Source: Burkholderiales bacterium
GTDB lineage: Bacteria; Pseudomonadota; Gammaproteobacteria; Burkholderiales; Burkholderiaceae_C
DNA: 64,000 bases
Direction: 5' to 3'
NCBI GenBank assembly: GCA_016195825.1
Contig: JACPYV010000018.1
Coordinates: 1 to 64,000, forward strand
This document shows positions 59,501 to 64,000 of this stretch, one piece after another. The position numbers were made by a program, and so were the translations under genes. Position 1 is the first letter of the stretch. Each line of letters begins with the position of its first letter. The notes under the pieces are model-generated. The model made no database searches, was not told where the DNA came from, and saw only the letters and a program-made list of their open reading frames with translations.

Positions 59501-59501
59501 C

Positions 59502-60371
59502 TCAGGCCGTCTGCGGCACCGGGAAGTCCGTGGACGCCGCCACGTCGCGCCAGGCGGCGGTCTCGCGCTCGACAAAGGCGTGCTTGTCGGCAAGGACCCG
59601 CAGCGTGTCCGTGCCCAGCGGCAGGCGCAGCGGCGGCGTCGGTGCGGCGACGAGCGTCAGCAGTGCCTGGGCCAGGCGCGCGGGGTCGCCGGGCTGGTTC
59701 AGGCTGATCTGCTTCGCTCGCTCGCGCACCACACCAGCGGTGGCCGCGTAGTCGCCCAGCTCGCGCGGCGACGTGACGAGCGACTGACCCTCCAGGAACT
59801 CGGTGCGGAAGTAGCCTGGCTCGACGACGGTGGCGTGGATGCCCAGCGGCGTCAGCTCGGCATGCAGCGCCTCGGTCAGGCCCTCGACGGCGAACTTGGT
59901 GGAGCAGTAGACGCCGAAGCCAGCCGCTGACTGGTAGCCGCCCAGCGACGAGATGTTGATGACGTGGCCGCGGCGCTGTTCGCGCATCGCGGGCAGCGCC
60001 GCGCGCGTCACGTTCAGCAGGCCGAAGACGTTGGTCTCGTAGAGCCTGCGCACCTCGTCGGCGCTGGCTTCCTCCACGGCGCCGAGCAGGCCGTAGCCGG
60101 CGTTGTTGACGAGCACGTCGATGCGACCGAAGCGGGCCAGTGCGGCCGTCACGGCGCGGGCCGCCTGGGCTTCGTCGGTGACGTCCAGCGCCACGGCCAG
60201 CAGGCCGGGCTGGGCGCTGAAGCGCTGCTCGATGGTGGTGGCGTCTCGCGCCGTGGCGACGACGGCGTCGCCCTGCGCCAGCGCGGCCTCGGCGATGCGC
60301 GCGCCGATGCCGCGCGAGGCACCGGTGATGAGCCAGACGCGGTTGAAGGTAGACGTGGCAATGGTGGTCAT
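59502..60371 (-). CDS. Short-chain dehydrogenase/reductase
   Basis: A 289-residue SDR with GGAG before ATG 60371. VWLITGASRGIGARIAEAAL, VLVNNAGYGLLGAVEEAS, HVINISSLGGY, and YCSTKFAVEGL (Tyr-x-x-x-Lys) identify it; the extended C-terminus (LADKHAFVERETAAWRDVA) is typical of oxidoreductases in this subgroup. Stop is one base from the AraC stop (59500). Divergent from a LysR gene, which probably controls it. Confidence 0.92.
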   Translation of the reverse strand: MTTIATSTFNRVWLITGASRGIGARIAEAALAQGDAVVATARDATTIEQRFSAQPGLLAVALDVTDEAQAARAVTAALARFGRIDVLVNNAGYGLLGAVEEASADEVRRLYETNVFGLLNVTRAALPAMREQRRGHVINISSLGGYQSAAGFGVYCSTKFAVEGLTEALHAELTPLGIHATVVEPGYFRTEFLEGQSLVTSPRELGDYAATAGVVRERAKQISLNQPGDPARLAQALLTLVAAPTPPLRLPLGTDTLRVLADKHAFVERETAAWRDVAASTDFPVPQTA

Positions 60372-60433
60372 GAAGGGCTCCAAAGGCTTGAGAGGGATCG
60401 GGGTGGGTCGGCCGATGGAACGAAATTTAGGGC

Positions 60434-60447
60434 GGCGATTTATCGCC
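60434..60447. promoter_or_regulatory. Dyad GGCGAT-TT-ATCGCC in the SDR/LysR spacer
   Basis: Six-bp perfect arms around TT, 46 bases upstream of the LysR start (60493) and 63 bases from the SDR start (60371). It is a likely binding site for the LysR-type regulator. Confidence 0.55.
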
Positions 60448-60492
60448 AACTAGCCCAGAATCACTTCATTGATTGGCAAGGAGATCGTGACA

Positions 60493-61512
60493 ATGGCATT
60501 CAATGAACTGAGAGCGATTGCCACGTTCACCAAGGCCGCCGAGCTGGGCAGCCTGCGCCAGGCCGCTGCGGCGCAGGGCATCACGCCGCAGGCGGCCAGC
60601 CAGGCGCTGACGCAGCTGGAGACGTATCTCGGCGTGCGCCTGTTCCACCGCACGACGCGCAAGCTCAGCCTCACCGAAGAGGGCGCGCGCTTCCTCGAGT
60701 CGGCCCGCCCGGGACTGCAGAGCCTGCACCGCGCGTTGCTGGACGCACGCCGTGGCCGCGAGGAGATGGCCGGGCCGCTGCGCATCGTGGCGCCGCGCTT
60801 CATCGCTCGCGAGCTGCTATGGCCGCTGCTGGACGAGTTCTGCGCGGCCCACCCTGGCGTCGAGCCCGACGTGAGGCTGGACGACCGCGTGGGCAGCTGG
60901 GTGGAGGACCGCGTGGACGTTGGTTTTCGCGCGGGCGGCCCGCCGGAGGACGGCCTGGTCGCGCGCCGGCTGCTGCCGCTGCAGCTCATCGTCTGCGCGT
61001 CGCCGGCCTACCTGCAGCGCCACGGCGCGCCGGCCAACCTGGACGCGCTGGCCGGCCACCGCTGCAGCGGCTTTCGCCGGCCCGGCACCGGCAAGCTGAT
61101 GCCGTGGGAGTTCGCGATGGACGGCGAGATCGTCGCGCGCGAGCTGCCGGCCGGCCTGTGCGTCAACGACATCGAGCTGGAGCAGCAGGCGGTGGAGGCC
61201 GGGCACTGCATCGGCCAATTGGTGGGCCTGGTGGCGGCGCCGGCCATCCGCGCCGGGCGGCTGGTGCCGCTGCTGACGCCGCACGTGGCCGACCACCTGG
61301 GCCTGTACCTGTACTACGGCAGCCGCGTGGCCCAGCCCGCGCGGGTGCGCGCCTTCATCGACCTGGCCGTGGCCCGCCTGGCCGACAAACCGGCCTGGGT
61401 GCTGAGTGCGCAGGAGCTGGGCCGCCCGTCTCCGCCGCGCCGGCCGACCATCGTCGGGCATGCGACGGTGGGCCGGAAGAAGGCAGCGAAGGCCACGAAG
61501 GCCGTCGGTTAG
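60493..61512 (+). CDS. LysR family transcriptional regulator
   Basis: A 339-residue protein. The helix-turn-helix is FNELRAIATFTKAAELGSLR and SQALTQLETYLGVRLFHRTT, and a periplasmic-binding-like effector domain follows (LRIVAPRFIARELLWPLLDE). AAGGAG precedes ATG 60493. The C-terminus has an unusual Lys-rich tail (GRKKAAKATKAVG) that may be a slippage-prone or disordered addition. Its stop overlaps the stop of the next SDR by four bases. Confidence 0.92.
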   Translation: MAFNELRAIATFTKAAELGSLRQAAAAQGITPQAASQALTQLETYLGVRLFHRTTRKLSLTEEGARFLESARPGLQSLHRALLDARRGREEMAGPLRIVAPRFIARELLWPLLDEFCAAHPGVEPDVRLDDRVGSWVEDRVDVGFRAGGPPEDGLVARRLLPLQLIVCASPAYLQRHGAPANLDALAGHRCSGFRRPGTGKLMPWEFAMDGEIVARELPAGLCVNDIELEQQAVEAGHCIGQLVGLVAAPAIRAGRLVPLLTPHVADHLGLYLYYGSRVAQPARVRAFIDLAVARLADKPAWVLSAQELGRPSPPRRPTIVGHATVGRKKAAKATKAVG

Positions 61513-62264
61513 ACGATCCCGCCGTTCGCGCGGATCGTCTGGCCGTTGACCCACGCGCCCTGCGGCCCGGCCAGCAGCGCGACGACGTTGGCGATGTCCT
61601 CCGGCTGGCCCAGGCGCTCCAGCGGCGCCATCTTGGCGAGCTGTTCGATGCGCTCGGGCGTCTTGCCGTCCAGGAACAGCGCGGTCGCTGTCGGGCCGGG
61701 CGCGACCGCATTGACGGTGATGTTCCTGCCGCGCAGCTCCTTGGCCAGCATGTTGGTCATCGTCTCGATGGCCGCCTTGGTCGCCGCGTAGACGGCGTAG
61801 CCAGGCAGCGCCAAGCCGATGACGCTGGTGGAGAAGTTGATGATGTGGCCGCCGGTGCGCAGCCGCTTGGCGGCCTCGCGCATGGTCAGGAAGCTGCCCT
61901 TCACGTTGATGTCGAACATGCGGTCGAAGGCGGCGTCCGACGTGTCGGCCAGGTGGGGCAGCTCGTTGGCCATCACACCGGCGTTGTTGACGAGCACGTC
62001 CACGCCGCCAAAAGCCTCGGTGGCGGTGTCGAACAGCAGCTTCGCTGCGCCCGCGTCGGCCACGTTGGCCTGCACGGCGATGGCGCGGCCGCCGCGCTCA
62101 ACGATGGCCGCGACGATCTTCTCGGCCTCGGCGTGGTTGCCCGCGTAGTTGACGACGACGGCATGGCCGTCCGCCGCCAGCCGCTGCGCGATGGCTGCGC
62201 CGATACCGCGCGAGGCGCCAGTGACGATGGCGACGGGGGAAGAAGTGGTGTGGGTGGTGCTCAT
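61509..62264 (-). CDS. Short-chain dehydrogenase/reductase
   Basis: A 251-residue classical SDR: VAIVTGASRGIGAAIAQRLA, VLVNNAGVMA, HIINFSTSVIGLALPGYAVY (catalytic Ser), YAATKAAIETM (Tyr-x-x-x-Lys), VAPGPTATALF and a C-terminal NGQTIRANGG. Nearest in style to 3-oxoacyl-ACP reductase/glucose-dehydrogenase-like SDRs. Transcribed away from a LysR gene at 62374. Confidence 0.93.
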   Translation of the reverse strand: MSTTHTTSSPVAIVTGASRGIGAAIAQRLAADGHAVVVNYAGNHAEAEKIVAAIVERGGRAIAVQANVADAGAAKLLFDTATEAFGGVDVLVNNAGVMANELPHLADTSDAAFDRMFDINVKGSFLTMREAAKRLRTGGHIINFSTSVIGLALPGYAVYAATKAAIETMTNMLAKELRGRNITVNAVAPGPTATALFLDGKTPERIEQLAKMAPLERLGQPEDIANVVALLAGPQGAWVNGQTIRANGGIV

Positions 62265-62301
62265 GGGGTGCTCCAGTTCGGTGGGGTGAAGTCACTGTAT
62301 T

Positions 62302-62315
62302 GATCTGTTGAGATC
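62302..62315. promoter_or_regulatory. GATCT-GTTG-AGATC dyad in the second SDR/LysR spacer
   Basis: Five-bp perfect arms fit the LysR T-N11-A rule (TGATCTGTTGAGA at 62301-62313). It is 59 bases upstream of the LysR GTG and 37 bases from the SDR ATG. Surrounding bases are AT-rich, as a promoter would be. Confidence 0.55.
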
Positions 62316-62373
62316 GAATAAATCAGCCAAAAGACACATCACAATCCATCCGAACTAAACAATTGGAGACGCC

Positions 62374-63267
62374 GTGGACCGCCTCGACGCCATGCACCTC
62401 TTCGTGCGCATCGTCGACCTGGCCAGCTTCACCAAGGCCGCCGATGAGCTGCAGCTGCCGCGCGCGTCGGTCAGCCTGGCACTGCAGCAGCTGGAGGCGC
62501 GGCTGGGCGTGCGGCTGCTGAACCGCACCACGCGGCATGTGAGCCCCACGCTCGACGGCCAGGCTTACTACCAGCGCTGCCAACAGATCCTGCAGGACGT
62601 GGGCGAGGCGGAGGAGCTGTTCCATGCCAGCCAGCTCAAGCCCCGCGGCAAGCTGCGCGTGGACATGCAGGGCAACCAGGCACTGCGCTTCGTGCTGCCC
62701 TACCTCGGCGACTTCCACGCCCGCTACCCGGACATCGAACTGGAGATCGGGCTTGGTGACCGCTTCGTCGACCTCGTGCGCGAGGGCGTGGATTGCGTGC
62801 TGCGCTCCGGCGAGCCCAAGGATTCATCCATGGTGGGCCGGCGCGTGGCGCAGCTGCGCCAGGTCACCTGCGCCAGCCGCGACTACATCGCCCGCCGCGG
62901 CCTGCCGCGCACGCTGGACGAATTTGCCACCCACCAGGCCGTCAACTACATCGGCGCCGGCGGCCGCGTGCTGCCCTTCGACTTCGTCGTCGACGGCGAG
63001 GCCCGCAGCCTGGCGCTGCCCGGCCCGGTCACCGTCAGCAGCGCCACGGCCTATGGGGCCTGCTGCCTGGCCGGCCTGGGCTTCATCCAGGCGCCGCGCT
63101 ATGCCTTCGAGGCCCCGCTGGCCAGCGGCGAGCTGGTCGAGGTCTTCCCGGACTGGCAGCCCGCGCCGTTGCCGGTCTACGTGCTCTACCCGCACGCGCG
63201 TCAGCTGTCATCGCGGGTCAGGGTGTTCGTGGACTGGCTGGCGCAGCGGATGGCGGCGGCGAGCTGA
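62374..63267 (+). CDS. LysR family transcriptional regulator
   Basis: A 297-residue protein starting at GTG 62374 with GGAGA just upstream. The DNA-binding part is MHLFVRIVDLASFTKAADEL and ASVSLALQQLEARLGVRLLN, RTTR follows, and the effector domain is standard (GKLRVDMQGNQALRFVLPYL, SGEPKDSSMVGRRVAQLRQV). It resembles the CrgA/YhjC-like LysR group adjacent to SDR genes. Confidence 0.92.
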   Translation: MDRLDAMHLFVRIVDLASFTKAADELQLPRASVSLALQQLEARLGVRLLNRTTRHVSPTLDGQAYYQRCQQILQDVGEAEELFHASQLKPRGKLRVDMQGNQALRFVLPYLGDFHARYPDIELEIGLGDRFVDLVREGVDCVLRSGEPKDSSMVGRRVAQLRQVTCASRDYIARRGLPRTLDEFATHQAVNYIGAGGRVLPFDFVVDGEARSLALPGPVTVSSATAYGACCLAGLGFIQAPRYAFEAPLASGELVEVFPDWQPAPLPVYVLYPHARQLSSRVRVFVDWLAQRMAAAS

Positions 63268-63285
63268 GACTGCATCAGCGAAGCC

Positions 63286-63332
63286 GCGCCCCAGCCGCGC
63301 GCGGCCACGCCGGTGACATGGCGCTGGGGCGC
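63286..63332. other. Long-loop inverted repeat between convergent genes
   Basis: GCGCCCCAGC (63286-63295) and GCTGGGGCGC (63323-63332) pair perfectly across a 27-base loop, ending next to the stop of the minus-strand gene. No T tract. A weak bidirectional terminator is possible. Confidence 0.45.
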
Positions 63333-64000
63333 TCAGTCCAGCGGCCAGGGCATGGCCTTCGGCAGCTTGCGCAGGTCCTCCGGCTCGGCCGGCTCCACAC
63401 GCTTTCGCGTCGGCGCATCCGCCGCCCGCCACCACGGCAGCGCCGTCTCGCCCCGTGCCGGCTCCACCGCTTCGCCCAGCCGAGGCATCAGCAGCTGGGC
63501 ACCCTGCCGCGGGCCCAATTCCAGCAGCGTCTCCGCCGGCTGGTCCCAGTCGTGCAGCGCCAACGAAAACGTGCCCCAGTGCACGGGCAGGAAGGCGCCG
63601 CCGCCCAGCAGATGCAGCGCCTTCAGCGCGTTCTCGGGCCCGAGGTGGATGTCGCCCCAGGACGGGTGGAAGGCGCCGACTTCCAGCATGACGAGGTCGA
63701 AGGGTCCCAGTCGCTCGCGGATGACGGCGTACTCGCTCGTCAGGCCCGTGTCACCGCTGAAGAACACGCGGTGCCTGGGCGACTCGATGACGATGGACGA
63801 CCACAGCGTTGCATTGCGGTCGGTCAGCGAGCGGCCCGAGAAGTGTTGCGACGGCGCGGCGTGGATGCGCAGGTCGGCGGCTGGGTGCTGCCAGTGCTCC
63901 CACCAGTCCAGCTCCACGATGCGCTCCGGCGGGACACCCCAGGCCTGCAGGTGCGCGCCCACGCCCAGCGAGGTGATGAAGGGCACGTCCTGCAGCTTCA
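63333..64000 (-). CDS. UlaG-like metallo-beta-lactamase fold hydrolase, C-terminal part
   Basis: The frame is open to the window edge, so the N-terminus lies beyond 64000. About 220 residues are visible. The fold marks are KLQDV-PFITSLGVGAHLQAWG, IHAAPSQHFSGRSLTDRNAT (His and Asp-type metal region), VFFSGDTGLTSEYAVI (GDTG), MLEVGAFHPSWGDIHLGPEN and LPVHWGTFSLALH. This set is typical of the L-ascorbate lactonase (UlaG)/NAPE-phospholipase D-like group, which hydrolyses lactones or phosphodiesters. The GTG at 63986 is internal. A C-terminal extension rich in Arg and Glu follows the domain. Confidence 0.88.
   Translation of the reverse strand, partial: KLQDVPFITSLGVGAHLQAWGVPPERIVELDWWEHWQHPAADLRIHAAPSQHFSGRSLTDRNATLWSSIVIESPRHRVFFSGDTGLTSEYAVIRERLGPFDLVMLEVGAFHPSWGDIHLGPENALKALHLLGGGAFLPVHWGTFSLALHDWDQPAETLLELGPRQGAQLLMPRLGEAVEPARGETALPWWRAADAPTRKRVEPAEPEDLRKLPKAMPWPLD

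Overview
The window is about 70% GC, densely packed with genes, and reads as chromosome of a betaproteobacterium in the Burkholderiales (Roseateles/Pelomonas/Mitsuaria/Rubrivivax-like). That placement is an inference. It rests on three PEP-CTERM proteins with C-terminal VPEP, membrane and Arg-rich tails, on YqjD/YqjE-type genes, a Coa1-family protein and many LysR/AraC regulators, and on strong G/C bias at third codon positions. I found no rRNA, tRNA, CRISPR array, transposase, integrase or prophage.

Layout. 0-6.5 kb: the 3' end of spoVR, an SMR exporter, a secreted TonB-C-like protein, a four-gene overlapping operon (NIPSNAP, ABM, ArsR, GNAT), a membrane diguanylate cyclase, and a class A beta-lactamase overlapping an AraC/GyrI regulator. 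6.6-15 kb: a TonB-dependent receptor with a textbook terminator, a D-lactate dehydrogenase-like flavoprotein, a PduO-type cobalamin adenosyltransferase, a YqjD/YqjE/YqjK-like stress-membrane operon, a WYL regulator and a protein of unknown function with an HNH-like motif. 15-27 kb: PEP-CTERM proteins, a DnaQ-like exonuclease with a MazG-like pyrophosphohydrolase, a GDSL lipoprotein and OmpW, and queuosine-precursor genes (queE plus an unusual triple-domain QueD-like protein). An MFS transporter and a gene broken by an in-frame TAG follow.

26-34 kb is the most coherent system. An NtrY-like kinase and an NtrC-like sigma-54 activator are transcribed away from a MacB/FtsX permease, HlyD-like adaptor and ATPase operon. 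The shared intergenic region holds two copies of a TGTCCG-N4-CGGAC(A/G) dyad and a near-perfect sigma-54 promoter placed so close to the permease start that the mRNA would be almost leaderless. A membrane-tethered receiver protein lies just beyond the kinase. 34-51 kb: an AAA ATPase, a beta-propeller diguanylate cyclase, an esterase, an M20 peptidase, a two-subunit molybdenum hydroxylase with a diheme protein whose 3' end looks frameshifted into a cold-shock/excalibur gene, a methyltransferase, a GST, a POT-family transporter, a Coa1-family protein and an epimerase. 51-56 kb: a minus-strand run with a SUV3-like RNA helicase, a GGDEF protein, a trypsin-like protease and small proteins. 56-64 kb: a PEP-CTERM protein, then several short-chain dehydrogenases, each beside a divergently transcribed AraC or LysR regulator, and the 3' part of a UlaG-like metallo-beta-lactamase-fold hydrolase.

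The most unusual items are the triple PTPS fusion with complementary active-site losses, the sigma-54 controlled ABC efflux locus, the molybdenum-hydroxylase cytochrome frameshift, the amber-interrupted gene, and the HNH-like protein. All functions are read from sequence patterns alone. No database search was run.
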